Part shown: one piece after another, positions 34,098 to 47,052 of the stretch
Position numbering within the stretch: the first letter of the stretch is position 1
How the letters are laid out: every line of letters begins with the position of its first letter
DNA from: Lycium barbarum
Lineage: Eukaryota; Streptophyta; Magnoliopsida; Solanales; Solanaceae
NCBI RefSeq assembly: GCF_019175385.1
Contig: NC_083340.1
Coordinates: 14,582,336-14,646,335, forward strand
Length of the DNA: 64,000 nucleotides
Direction: 5' to 3'
Notes under the pieces: generated by a model
Seen by the model: only the letters and a program-made list of their open reading frames with translations
What the model was told of the DNA's origin: nothing
Databases searched by the model: none
Program-made: the position numbers and the translations under genes

Positions 34098-34920
34098 TGT
34101 TCTCAAACTGTATTGCAAAAACGTTTAAACAGTAAAAAAATAATTTCTGAAAACAGAAAACATAACCTGGACAGATTCTACAAAACTGTAGAAAACGAAA
34201 TTAACAGAAACTGGAAAATAATTTGAACAGCATATGGAAAACCAAATCGAGCCCATTGAATTCACAGTGTGTCCTTAAGGAAATTATTTCCCTCAATGTA
34301 CTCGAGATTTTGGAATCTTTCCTCCCAAGATAGAACGATTTACTCACCAAAATAGCGGTACAGCAAATTAAGGTGACTGTGAACCACTCGAAGGTAGTAT
34401 ATCACATGAGAGTTTTAAGAAGTGCAGAAAAAGAAGAAGATGAATATCAGAAAATTTCGTAAGGAAAAATTCTGAGGATCAACAGAAATATATAGCCTGT
34501 TTGGGAAAAGGTTTGCAACTTTTCAGAAAAATTCCGTTGGAAAAAAAAATGGAGGGAAATGTTTTAAATTAATCCAGGAAAGAAAGAAAACGGGTCAGGT
34601 CACGGGTCAGGATCTTTAATTAATTAATTAAATAATTAAAATTAAAGGAAATTTGGTCCAAAAAGATTATCAATCAATCAGATCATTTGACCAAATCCAA
34701 AGCCGAAGCCGAAGCCGAGCCGAGCCGAGCGACGACGATGGCGCGAGGGGAGACCCTTTAGCAACACGAAGGAGTACTCCTACTTTTAAGTAGGAGAACT
34801 TTTCTTTCTATCACCTATGAGGGACAAATGCTTATTTCATAAAGTAAGAAGGAACAACTCATTTTTCCATCCACTTCTTTTCCTTCCATTTCCCATTCAA
34901 CCTATCAATTAAACCCAACA
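34098..34920 (-). repeat. Copia 3' LTR (823 bp)
   Basis: Compared with the other LTR it has an extra segment at about 34,590-34,690 (containing GGGTCAGG, ATTAATTAATTAAATAATTA and TCAATCAATCAGATC) that is missing there. Otherwise the two differ mainly by scattered substitutions. Confidence 0.92.
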
Positions 34921-35495
34921 ATCCCCCACATGAATGGGGAATGGCTATAAGATAAAGGAATGCACGAACAAGTGTGTGATATACAAGAATTGCATCTGGA
35001 TAAGTAGGGTTCCCTTTGAACTTTCCGTAGTGAACTTATATCGAATATACTCGATCAATCGGTAGATGTGATATCTTTAAACCGTCGAACTTTGTTGTAT
35101 AACTAAACAACACAAGTCACACAATTAACCCTCAACCATCTATGGTTCTCACGGTTGTGTTCGTTTCAACCATGAACACCGCCTGGTTTCGTGAATTCAT
35201 AGAGAATGGGCCTTTACCATCATTCCCTTTGAAGCGGCTTATACTTCACACTCACATAGGTGATTTCTAAACGTGTAGTCCTATAGACACACTATCTGGT
35301 CATGTTCTGCCAGACTTAGATAATCATTAAAAAACTTTAATGTTTTATTAACTCATTAAAAAGCCTTAAGGTTTTATCCTTGTTTCTGAACATTGTCATC
35401 ATCACGAGAATGGGTTAAGTTATTTGACAATGTTGAACCGTCATTCATAACTTTGTTTGATCTCTTTGAACCTAGTTCTTGGGATCTCCAGTCTA
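34921..35495 (-). other. Copia 3' untranslated region
   Basis: Non-coding stretch between the end of RNase H and the polypurine tract. Long 3' regions of this kind occur in some copia lineages. No second gene is visible. Confidence 0.6.
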
Positions 35496-37467
35496 CTAGG
35501 TAGAGTTACCGCCATGATGACTTGTCCTAGGCCTTAACCCCATTCCCCTCGATGATCTTTCAACAGCCTTTCTAGATAGGCCTTTTGTTAGCGGATCCGA
35601 TACGTTATCTCTTGACTTTACATAGTCAATAGTGATAACACCACTAGAGAGTAGTTGTCTAACGGTATTGTGTCGCCGTCGAATGTGACACGATTTTTCG
35701 TTATATATGACGCTCCCTGCCCTACCTATTGTCTCTTGGCTATCACAATGTATACATATAGGTGCCAAAAGTTTGGGCCAAAATGGAATATCTTCCAAGA
35801 AATTTCGGAGCCATTCAGCTTCTTCACCGGCCTTGTCTAAAGCTATAAATTCAGATTCCATTGTAGAGCGGGCGATGCATGTCTGTTTTGATGATTTCCA
35901 AGACACTGCTCCTCCACCAACGGTGAAAATATATCCACTCGTGGATTTAACTTCAGATGATCCGCTGATCCAGTTTGCATCACTATATCCCTCAATTACT
36001 ACGGGATAGTTATTATAATGCAAAGCATAGTTTTGGTTGTGTTTGAAATACCCCAAGACTCGTTTCATTGCCATCCAATGAGTTTGATTGGGATTACTCA
36101 TGAATCGACTCAGCTTGCTAATAGCACATGCTATATCTGGTCATGTACAATTCATAATATACATCAAACTTCCCAAAATTCGTGCATAGTCCAATTGTGA
36201 GTCACTTTCACCTTCATTCTTTTGAAGTGAAAAACTTACATCAATTGGAGTCTTCGCAACATTGAAATTTAAATACTTGAACTTGTCAAGTACCTTTTCA
36301 ATATAATGTGACTGTGATAATGCTAGACCTTGTGAAGTTTTATGGATCCTAATTCCTAAGATCAAATCAGCAACCCCTAAGTCTTTTATGTCAAATTTGC
36401 TAGCGAGCATACGCTTCATAGCATTTACATCGGCAATATCTCTACTAATTATCAACATGTCATCAACATATAAACAAACAATGACTTCATGATTTGGAGT
36501 ATTTTTAATGTAAACACATTTGTCACACTCATTAATCTTAAATCCATTTGCTAACATTGTTTGGTCAAATTTCGCATGCCATTGTTTGGGTGCTTGTTTA
36601 AGTCCATAAAGTGACTTAACAAGTTTGCACATTTTCCTTTCTTTACCAGGAACCACAAACCCCTCAGGTTGTTCCATGTAAATTTCTTCCTCCAATTATC
36701 CATTTAAAAAAGCTGTCTTGACATCCATTTGATGGATTTCAAGACCATATACGGCTGTCAGTGCCACTAACACCCGAATAGATGTTATCCTTGTTACCGG
36801 CGAATATGTGTCAAAGTAATCAAGGCCTTCTTTTTGTCTATAACATTTGACCACAAGTCTTGCCTTATATTTGTCAATAGTGCCATCAGCTTTCATTTTC
36901 CTTTTAAAAATCCAATTTGATCCTAAAGGTTTATTTCCAGGAGGAAGATCAACCAATTCCCATGTATGGTTGTTCAAAATTGATTCAATCTCACTATTGA
37001 CTGCCTCTTTCCAAAATGCTGAATCAGAAGAAGACATTGCTGCTTTAAATGTTTGAGGCTCATTTTCAAGCAAGAATGTCACAAAATCTGGTCCAAAGGA
37101 AGTAGATATCCTCTGACATTTGCTACGCCTTGGATCCTCTTCACAAGCTTTGTTGTTTGTAGCATAGCCAATAAAAACACAATCCATAGTTTTTGGTCCG
37201 ATTTTTACCCTTTTGGGCAAAGGAACTTGGACCTTTGCTAAACACCCCCACACTTTGAAATATTTCAAGTTGGGTTTTCTTCCTTTCCATAGTTCATATG
37301 GAATAGATTGTGTTTTACTGCGGGGCACCCTGTTGAGTATTCGATTAGCTGTAAGGATAGCTTCCCCCCACAAGTTCTGCGGTAAACCAGAACTTATTAA
37401 TAAAGCATTCATTATTTCCTTTAATGTTCGGTTTTTCCTTTCCGCAATTCCATTTGATTGTGGTGTG

Positions 37468-40400
37468 TGTTATACCCCATTTTAAACGGGTTAAAGTAGA
37501 GTATAATATATTGGAGATTCCTAAATTGCTTTATTTTAAGGAGTCGCCACCTAATTGATTTTAAGGTGAATTAGGGCACCTAATTATTAACTAAGGTAAA
37601 ACTAACTAAACCTTCGTTAATAGTCTGCTTAATCAGTGTGATTCTAGGTAAGAGTTCTATATTATCCTAAAGGGAAGGGGTTAAGCATCCTTTAGAATCC
37701 GTTAACTACGGTTATCCGGCCAAACTTAGGTTAATTAATTACGATTAAATAAGGTGCTTTAAATTTTAAAAAAAGGCTAAGAAATGTTGCTAAGGTTTTT
37801 TAAAGAAGTATAAGAATGTTGCTTAAAATAAGATTTAAAGGAAATAGAACAATTTACATAAAAGAAGATTTTAAATGCTATTTAAAAATAAGATTTATAA
37901 ATGTTGTTAAGATTTTAAGTATAAATATAATAGTGCTATTTAAAATAAGATTTGTATAATGATTTACATAAAAGAGGACTTTAAATGCTATTTAAAATAA
38001 GATTTATAAATGTTGCCAAAGCCTTAAACGAAAATATAATAATGCGATTTAAAATGAGATTTGCAGAAAAATATAATAGTTTGCATATAAGTAATAGTTT
38101 TTAGTAAATTTGAACCTTGAACAAAATTATGTCATGTGAATATGGCGGTGCAAACAAAATCTAGCTTTATTTTATAAATATGATGCAAAAGGACGTGAGT
38201 TTGTTTCTCCCTTTAATATTTAACTATGCTCGGCTAAAAGATGCATAATTGGGTCACTCTTAAAAAAATGTTCATAAAATATACTTAAACTCATATTGCG
38301 ATATTGACGTTTTTTGAAGTTTCTAAGATAGTAGAACATGATTCCTTTAATTATAAATATTAGTCATGCTATTTTGAATGTCAATTATTCTAATATAAGA
38401 AAAATATTATAGATGCCATAAATAATTGTAACATAAAAAGAGAATGAGATCTAGGGGGCTAATTGTGATTTTCTCTCTTAAATTAAACTACCCATTGTGC
38501 CAAAGCTAAACCCATTAATTTACTAGAATTCACCTAAGTTAAGAAAATAAAATAAGATAAGATGTTAGTCATACAAAGCAAATAAAAATACCCAACAATA
38601 AAAAATAAGGAAGAGAGGAAAAGGTTAAAATGATCTGACCCATTTATTAAGGCCCAACTGCTAGAACTGTTCACGTTATTGGGCTTAGGCCCAGTAAATT
38701 TCTTTATATTGATGCTGCAGACTGTTCCTGTCTATTGGGCTTTGGCCCAGATTTTGTTTTCTTATTTGGCTACGGACAGGGGCTGGACATGAGAGGAGTC
38801 ATGTTGGGCTTTTAGCCCAACGCCGAATGCGAAAGAAGAACGAGTCCTATGCGATGGTCATGCATAAAAATGAAAAGAAACGGATTAGTATACAATCAGC
38901 GAATAAGGTTAAGCATGTAAAAATACAAAACTCAAAACAGCTCGGTAGGTTATGTATATACTATGTATATTTAAGTATATCTCATGTATACACAAATCAG
39001 CCACCACACACGTATGATATATAAATAGGCAATACTCAAACATAGGCAGAATCAAATAGTGTAGCATTCATTGTTCTTAGATGTGTATAGAATTTGGACA
39101 TATGCAAAGGCTGGTATACACATAATATTCCGGGTATACATGGTGTACCTGAAAGGTATACGCTAATATACGACCCTTGTATACACTTAGTGTGCGTTGA
39201 GGTCTATATACCCTGTATGCCTCGAAGTATGTCATACCACAAACGAAAACTAGATGAGGAATAGAAGGAGACAAACCAACGTGGGCAGATTTCAAAAATG
39301 CAAACAAAAGGAAAGGAAATTCATGGGCATCTTATGTATTTCAAATAAAAACCAACATACCAATCTACACATGCTTGACAACTTGCGGACTGAGCATAAT
39401 ATGATGAACAGACGCAGAATCTAAGAGAACAAAACATATTCCTAAACGGACAGTTTCAGACCTATGTACGCAGATTACCAAAAGGCCAAGGCACTTCTTA
39501 TTCCTAAATGAAAACATGTTCAAGCCATTACCAAATTCTTCGTTCATTTAGGACTTCCAACAAAATATTCAACCACCACAGTTACATTTTTTACCAGAGG
39601 TAAAGACAAGGGAACTGAAAATAGGTATGTGTATTTCAGTTATACAGAGGCATGAACATTCAGTATACTCACATGAACTACATACGAACACAAACATGCT
39701 AATAAGACTAAAATTATCTGAACTGAATTAAGGCATGAATTGACGGATTCTGCTAACTACCAGCCTGGAAACTAAACCACATTAAACATGAATATCTAAG
39801 CATTTTAACTACCTAAACGAAGCTAAACTAACGAAAACAGGAATATGCGTAATGCTGCTAAGTTAAGCTAAACTGAACACAAGCCAACTGAGACAACAAT
39901 CGTGAATGAATACATAAACACCTACTGAGCTATCGGACTGACATTAATTGACTAAAGAAAAGTTGTTCACATACTTAAGCAAACTCAACCCAAATTATCA
40001 TACTTAACCATACGACAAATCAACACAGAAAACCTGCAAACCAACTTATCTATCAAACGAAATTAGCTTAACTAAACTAACATATTCTAATCCCAGAATG
40101 ACAACTAAATAACACAGAGCAACAACAAATGCAAAAAAATAAAAAAAAAATAGAGAATTACCTTCTTCTGGTGCAGCGAAATGGGCCTCGAATCTTCGAT
40201 CTACTTCGAACACTGCGAGTCCCGAATTCGTATACACTCGAATCGAAATAGAGATCAAGGGCAAAACAAGAAACGATTTAGATTTTTTCTTGGATCCATA
40301 TCAAGCAATACTACGACTACGAAAATAAACTAATATTTTAGGGAATTTTCAGGCGGCTGAAGAACTTCTTTTTCTTTTATCGAATTTCCGCGGCTAAAAG

Positions 40401-41285
40401 GCTCCCTCTTCAATTCCCAGAAAATGATTATTTATAGCCCCATTTCTAGGGTTTGCTTGGGGTTCAAAAACAATGGGCGGGACTTTGAATCAACAACGTT
40501 CGGATTTCAAATCCTTGGTCAGAAAAAGAAAGAAGTGGACAAATACAATTAAAATCCTTGTACTCGAAAATGAAAAAGAATTAACAAGAAAAAGGTTTCA
40601 ATTTCACAAACGAACAAAATCAATTAAAACGATTCAGATGCGGACAGAAGAGGAAGGAGAAGCAAACAAAACTTAACCTCTTTCAAAGTTTGAATCTGGA
40701 TGGGGGGAGTACAAGGTATTAATTTCATTCCCACATTTGGCCATGCATAGCCTGTGAAAGGTGAAAGGCGACTGTGGAATCGCCATTTTTGTTGAAGATG
40801 AAACAGAAAGGAGAGAGAAAGAGAAGGGCAAGGGGGAGGGGCGTGCGGCTGAAGTGGGAAAGAGAAAACCCTAAACGTTTTCTTTTGTTAACAGGCGGGT
40901 CGGGTCGGGTCGTGGACTGGATAAGACGTGGGCTGGGTTGTTTAAAATGTGGGCTGCTGAGTTGGGTGAAATAATGGGTTAATTATAATGGGCTGAGTTG
41001 AAACGAATTAGGCTTTTAGCCCAAATGATTTTAGGATTTAATTATGGACTGAATTAATACGGACTAAAATATTACCTAATATAAAATATGTAATTATTAG
41101 TGCTCAGATAACAATAAAAATTATGACGTCGTAATAGCCGTGCAATAATATTTTGAAAGCCAACAGTAAATAAACGCTAATATGTAATTTTGCGAAAATA
41201 AATGCGAAGCGTGTGCATAGGATGGTAAAAATGCTGAAACGATTATAATGCGAATTTCAATAATATCGTTAATAATAATGATGAC

Positions 41286-41332
<47 letters not shown>

Positions 41333-41489
41333 TAATAATAAAAACTGGTGAAAATGGAGTAATGAAACGCTGATATTAATAAAAGCTAATAATTATAGTA
41401 AAATATAAATAATTAATTTTTAAAATGCCAAAAATACTAGAAATGTAAATAAATATTTAGGGAAGGCGGGACAAAATTGGGTGTCAACA
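37468..41489. mobile_element. Long solo LTR, same family as 3352-8151, copy 2
   Basis: A 4022-bp element with start TGTTATACCCC and end GGGTGTCAACA, collinear with copy 1: shared blocks include AAGGGAAGGGGTTA, the GGCCCA-rich middle, CCTTCTTC(T/G)GGTGCAGCGAA, and a TAA microsatellite (41,281-41,340). It is about 0.8 kb shorter because of internal deletions. It lies in copia integrase. The flanking five bases do not match (GTGTG against ACTTG), and a few bases at the junction (reading PRDK) look foreign to integrase, so the insertion site was altered. Confidence 0.8.
41281..41340. repeat. (TAA)n microsatellite within the long LTR
   Basis: Uninterrupted TAA/AAT units followed by GATAATAATA. 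Equivalent to the run in LTR copy 1. Confidence 0.9.
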
Positions 41490-43659
41490 ACTTGTCCCTG
41501 GGGGCAGTAGTTTGATGAATAATTCCATATTCTAAACATATCTCTGCAAAAGGAGATTCGTATTCTCCACCCCTATCACTTCTAATCATTTTTATCATTT
41601 TATTCAATTGATTTTCCACTTCGTTCTTGTATTGCTTAAATGCATCAATTGATTCATCCTTACTATTAAGCAAATACACATAACAATATCGAGTGCAATC
41701 GTCAATAAAAGTTATAAAATACTTTTTCGCACCGCGTGATGGTATTGACTTCATATCACATATATCTGTGTGGATTAAGTCTAAATGATTTGAACTCCTA
41801 TCAATAGACTTATATGGATGTTTAACAAACTTAGATTCAACATAGATTTCACATTTTGATTTATTACACTTGAATTTAGGCAATACTTCTAAATTAATCA
41901 ATTTTCGCAAGATTTTGTAGTTGACATGTCCTAAACGAACATGCCATAAATCATTTGACTCCAATAAGTAAGACGAAGCTGAATTCTTATTAATACTGTC
42001 AACAACCATTACATTGAGTTTGAAAAGGCCCTCGATGAGGTAGCCCTTTCCTATGAACATATCATTCTTACTTATTACAATTTTCTCACTAACCAGCACA
42101 CACTTAAACCCGTTTTTGACGAGTAGTCTGGATGAAACTAAATTCTTTCTAATTGTTGGAACATGCAGAACGTTGTTGAGAGTCAGCACCTTGCCGGAAG
42201 TCATCTTCAGAAGTATCTTCCCATATCCTTCAACCTTGGCTGTTGCAGTATTTCCCATAAACAGTTCCTCTTCAGGTCCAGCGGGAGCATAGGTTGCAAA
42301 TGCTTCTTTTACAGCGCAAACATGTCGAGTGGCACCAGAATCAAGCCACCACTCCTTTGGGTTTCCAACCAAATTGCACTCCGATAGCATTGCACACAGA
42401 TCATCCATGTCATGATTATTCTCCACCATATTGGCTCCCTTTCCTTTATCCTTTTTCGGGAGACGACAATCTGGGGCTTTGCGGCCAGCTTTCCCACAAT
42501 TATAGCAATTGCCCTTGAATTTTTTCTTGTTTTGCTCCTTACTCTTTGCAAAAGGTTTCTTCCTTTTCTTATTCTTTGGAGCAGCTTCTTCAACGATGTT
42601 CGCTCCCATAATCGTTGAATTTCCACGCGACTTCTTTTCAGCAACTTTATTATCTTCCTCAATCTTCAAGCGAATCACAAGATCTTCCAGCGACATTTCC
42701 TTACGCTTGTGTTTCAGATAGTTCTGGAAGTCTCTCCATTAAGGAGGCAGCTTCTCAATCACAGCAACCACTTGAAATGCCTCGTTGATCACCATACCTT
42801 CAGCAATAAGGTCATGGATAAGGACTTGGAGTTCTTGAACTTGGGTTCCAACAGTTTTACTGTCTGTCATCTTGTAGTCAAGAAACTTGGCAACTACGAA
42901 TTTTTTCAAGCATGCATCTTCAGTTTTATACTTCTTTTCGAGTGCAAGCCATAATTCTTTTGAAGTTTTGGCAGAACTGTAGACATTAGACAGATCATCA
43001 TCTAGTGCACTAAGGATGTATCCTTTGCACAAAAAATTTGCATGCTTCCAAGCCTCAGTAATCATAAAGCGCTGGTTTTCAGGCATTCCTTCTTCAGTAG
43101 CAGGAGGATTTTCATTTGTGAACTTTTGCATGCCTAGAGTAGTCAGCCAGAAGAACATTCGTTGCTGTCATCCTTTGAAGTTCATACCAGAAAACTTCCC
43201 TGGTTTCTCTGTCGGTGCCATCGCGTGTGCAGCAGTTGGATGGCTTGACGATGCAACATTTGTCAGCCCAACAGTCACGCCAACAGCATTACCAACAGTA
43301 GTACCAGCAGTCGCACCAATAGTTACAGTTCCATTAAGAGCATTAACATCACTTTTTGTTTCCATTCTTCACTGTCAATAATTGACAAACTGTTTAATAA
43401 ATGGCAAATGAAACAGAACATTTAACAGAGTATATCTATATATATGTATATATATATTATTCTTTTTCCTGAATCTGTTTCACGATGAAGTTTTTATGTT
43501 CTTCAAATCGCGTCACTGTTATGAACTTTAATAATCCAACGAAGTTTTTATGTTCTTCAAGTTGGACTAGAAAAATTCCAACGGAGTAGAAAACCAGAAG
43601 GTTTTAGTCTCCAAAATAGAATACAGATTAAAATATATAAGCAGTAATTTCCTTAAGAT

Positions 43660-44403
43660 TGTTCTCAAACTGTATTGCAAAAACGTTTAAACAGTAAAAA
43701 AATAATTTCTGAAAACAGAAAACAGAAACTGGACAAATTCTGCAAAACTGTAGAAAACGAAATTAACAGAAACTGGAAAATAATTTGAACAACATATGGA
43801 AAACCAAATCGAGCCCACTGAATTCACAATGTGTCCTTAAGGAAATTATTCCCCTCAATGTACCCGAGGTTTTGGAATCTTTCCTCCTAGGATAGAACGA
43901 TTTACTCACCAAAATAGCGGTACAGCAAATTAAGGTGACTGCGAACCACTCGAAGGTAGTATATCACACAAGAGTTTTAAGAAGTGCAGAAAAAGAAGAA
44001 GATGAATATCAGAAAATTTCGTAAGGAAAAATTCTGAGGATCAACAGAAATATATAGCCTGTTTGGGAAAAGGTTTGCAACCTTTCAGAAAAGTTTGCAA
44101 CCTTTCAGAAAAATTCCGTTGGAAAAAAAAATGGAGGGAAATGCTTTAAATTAATCCAAAGCTGAAGCCGATGCCGAGCCGAGGCCGAGGCCGAGCCGAG
44201 CGAAGACGACGGCGCGAGGGGAGACCCTCTTCTTGACCCTTTAGCAACACGAAGGAGTGCTCCTACTTTTAAGTAGGAGAACTTTTCTTTCCACCACCTA
44301 TGAGGGACAAATGCTTATTTCATAAAGCAAGAGGGAACAACTCATTTTTCCCTCCACTTCTTTTCCCTCCATTTCCCATTCAACCTATCAATTAAACCCA
44401 ACA
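43660..44403 (-). repeat. Copia 5' LTR (744 bp)
   Basis: It matches 34,098-34,920 but lacks about 100 bp present there and carries a local duplication TTTGCAACCTTTCAGAAAA near 44,080-44,120. The bases just inside the LTR (on the minus strand ATCTTAAGGAAATTACTGC) do not look like the usual initiator-Met primer site. Confidence 0.92.
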
Positions 44404-45190
44404 GTATGTTGGTAGAACTCTATGTTATAGGGCAAAACAAATAGTGTTTGATAAGCTTATGGGGGATTGGAGGGAGGAGTTGCAAGACTTTGTGATTATG
44501 CAGAACAAATCATTTTGAATAATCCTGACAACACTTGTATAGTGAAAACAGACAGAGAAAGTCAGCCTGGACTGAATTTGTTTAAGTATTTTTATGTTTG
44601 TTTTAATGCAATGAAACGGGGTTGGTTGGAGGGATGCAGGAAAATTATTAGGTTTGATGGTTGCTTCCTAAAAGGTGCATGTAAGGATGAACTTCTGGTG
44701 GCTGTTGGAAAAAAATGGGAATCAACAGATGTTTCCAATTACTTGGGTTGTCATTGACAATGAGTAAAAAGAGTCATGGACATGATTTATTCAGAATTTA
44801 ATCAATGATTTGGGGCTGGGAATTGGAGATGGAATTGCAGTAATGTCAGACATGCAAAAAGTAATATTACTAACTGTTTTTGCATTGTTTACCTTGTTTT
44901 TTTTTGCATATATACTAACTGCACTTGTTGTGTTGTGTTGTATTGTATTGTAGGGATTGTTGAGCACCCTTCTACATCTTTTACCAAATGCTGAGCATAG
45001 GAAGTGTGCTAGACACATATGCGCTAATTGGCAGAAAGATTGAAGAGGTGAAGAACGAAGAAAACAGTTCTGGAGGGTCTCTAAAGCATCATTTGAGGTA
45101 AAGTTGAGAGAAGAACTTACAAAATTAGATAGACTTGGAAAAGACATCTGTGAAGATTTATTGCCAATATAACAAAGAGCACTGGTGTAG

Positions 45191-46517
45191 AGACTACTAT
45201 AGATGAGTTGTATGGTTGAATGAATTAAAGAGATGAGTTGAATGAATTAAACATAGTGGTTGGATGGTTGTATTATCACCTATATAAATCCCCATAGTCT
45301 TCCATTTTATTCCATCACATAGTCACAAACGAATTCACTCCATCACAAGCGAATTCACTCCATCACAAACGAATTCAACCCATAATCTCTCAAACAAAAT
45401 GTCACCTATCCAAGATTATACCATGCATCGCAATCACATATCTATGTCCATAAAGCACAAGATGAATCCGGAGTTGCACCTCTTGCTATTCGTCAAGGAC
45501 GCACCACAAATACAAAACTAAGTGAAGTTATTTTATTATCACATTTTCGCAAGATTCTTTAGAGAAACCAAACAAATTCAAGAGCATAAAACTTGCCGAT
45601 AAATTATTCTGGAGTACCGTGCAAATATGCATCCAACGAAAAGTTTCAACAATAATTTGGTCAGATGTAATAGAAATTGTAGGATATTTGTCTCATTCCT
45701 AGCCTTATCCTCTCCCATGGGCAATGTTTCACAGTTTTTAAAAGATTTCTTAATTTGCTAAATTTCCATTCAAGAATTTTTTTCGGAGGTGAAGTAAAAT
45801 AGTTAGCTACCCTTGCACTTCAATCTGTAGTTTTCATCCTTGCATGGGTATCCTGCTCTGTGTATAAAATAGGCATCTCCTAAAATACAACCCAAATCGA
45901 TGAGAGTTGAACTCATAAACCAAGCAACAAGCCTTTTCTTTTTTGAGTGGGTGAAGAAAAAATGACCTTATGTAGTTACGTATGCAACACATATGTCAAA
46001 TGCAAACAATCATCGTATTAGGAACATACTAAGTGAAAAGTTAAAATACCAAAATGCCCTTATATAGTTAAGTGACACTCTTCTATTAAAAGCCAACAAA
46101 ATTATTCTTTAAAAACCTTTTTTCCCCCTAATTATTTTCATTTCAATTTATTATAGAAGTCCAAAAGTCATGTCCGTTTGGGAACATCCGGTAAAAGAGA
46201 GGCAAAGAGTCATTACTGTTAAATGTAGCAGAAAAGTCAAGAGGCATTACTCACATCCGTTTTTGGCCCAAAACATTTCAGTGACCACATTAATCATTGC
46301 TATTAAATTGACAATCATTTATCGGCTAAGAGAACTTAATAGCCACATGTTAATGTATACTAGTTTCTCCCAATCATGCAAAAAAATGTTAGGTGATATT
46401 ATTTTAATTACACTACATTTTTTCTAAGGTACAAAAATGTTATGTATAAGATTGTATATCCATATATTTCTTATTGCTAAATAAAAGATTAGGTCTAAAG
46501 TGACATTATATTTATTA
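45191..46517. other. Unassigned DNA after the second MULE
   Basis: It contains a promoter-like CCTATATAAATCC (about 45,279-45,291) followed by three tandem copies of ACGAATTCACTCCATCACAA-type sequence (45,328-45,385) and an ATG-started short frame at 45,399 (MSPIQDYTMHRNH), which I do not recognise. This may be MULE 3' cargo or unrelated sequence. The rest is AT-rich with no gene. Confidence 0.4.
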
Positions 46518-47052
46518 CGGAAAAGGGTCAAAATTACCCCTGAACTTTGAAAAATAGTTTATTTATACCCTTCGTTATACTTTAGGGCCAATTATACCCT
46601 TACAGTTATACTATGGGGTCAATTATACCCTTACAGTTATACTATGGGGTCAATTATACCCTTATGGCTAACGGCTGCCACGTGGCATCATCCCAACCCT
46701 TCAAAATTATTTTACCCTCAAATAATTTTTTTACCCACTAAAATAACTTAACCCGACCCGATTTTTTTTTTCCATGAAAAATAATACGGATACTTTTTCC
46801 AGAAAAAAAATAAAAATAATTTCGTATTATTTTTGCTGGAAAAAAAATTGTTGAGTTATTTTAGTGGGTAAAAAATTATTTGAGGGTAAAATAATTTTGA
46901 AGGGTTGGGATGATGCCACGTGGCAGCCGTTAGCCATAAGGGTATAATTGACCCCATAGTATAACTATAAGGGTATAATTGACCCTAAAGTATAACGAAG
47001 GGTATAAATAAACTATTTTTTAAAGTTCAGGGGTAATTTTGACCCTTTTCCG
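46518..47052. mobile_element. Foldback Mutator-type MITE with about 250-bp arms
   Basis: A 535-bp near-palindrome. The arms start CGGAAAAGGGTCAAAATTAC and include ACGGCTGCCACGTGGCATCA with its complement. It is flanked by the perfect 9-bp duplication TATTTATTA (46,509-46,517 and 47,053-47,061). The left arm has an extra tandem copy of a 32-bp unit (GTTATACTATGGGGTCAATT type). No ORF. RNA from it would fold into one long hairpin. Confidence 0.93.

Larger units (their letters stand above)
35496..43365 (-). pseudogene. Copia gag-pol polyprotein, decayed and split
   Basis: Reading from 43,365 down: gag (KPGKFSGMNFKG, then LWLALEKKYK), a zinc knuckle CYNCGKAGRKAPDC, the protease motif WWLDSGATRH, integrase with HTDICD, FIDDCTRY and IRSDRGGEYES, the nested insertion, then the integrase end (SNGIAERKNRTL in frame), RT with VDVKTAFLNG-like MDVKTAFLNG and the catalytic YVDDM, and RNase H with [10 protein letters not shown] and [10 protein letters not shown]. 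Stops follow FKG, LPP, FLNG and NCT. The zinc-knuckle His is Arg and one integrase zinc-ligand Cys is Tyr (CEIYVESK). It is therefore dead in several places. The single gag-pol frame design is normal for copia. Confidence 0.92.
34098..44403 (-). mobile_element. Copia LTR retrotransposon (complete, decayed) with nested LTR
   Basis: Two LTRs (34,098-34,920 and 43,660-44,403) start TGTTCTCAAAC and end AAACCCAACA. They flank a minus-strand gag-pol and are bounded by the 5-bp duplication GTATG (34,093-34,097 and 44,404-44,408). Removing the element joins the MULE frame (NLGLYVGRTL). Next to the left LTR, a purine-rich GTGGGGGAT on the minus strand is the likely polypurine tract. Domain order gag, protease, integrase, RT, RNase H defines copia. 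A 4-kb LTR-like insertion (37,468-41,489) splits integrase. The element was about 6.3 kb before that. Confidence 0.94.
33052..45190 (+). pseudogene. Second MULE transposase, split by a copia element
   Basis: Readable exons are 33,052-34,097 (with a TGA at 33,886-33,888 and a frameshift near 33,910), then 44,409-44,860 and 44,954 to about 45,190. The N-terminal part is an acidic linker (many D/E), followed by the MuDR DNA-binding domain LGMLFENVEVFREAIDNYAV, KMCNAKFIANRFRDRI and IWEIQDLVRDNLG. After the copia insertion come FKYFYVCFNAMKRGWLEGCR, RFDGCFLKG, VMSDMQK/GLL and RKCARHICANW. The frame ends near 45,190 in unrelated DNA, so the SWIM finger and C-terminus are missing. The intron after DMQK is at the same place as in the first MULE, showing common ancestry. 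Non-functional. Confidence 0.85.

Noticed and set aside
42053..43381. Several plus-strand frames opposite the copia gag-pol
   Set aside because: Shadows of the minus-strand polyprotein.
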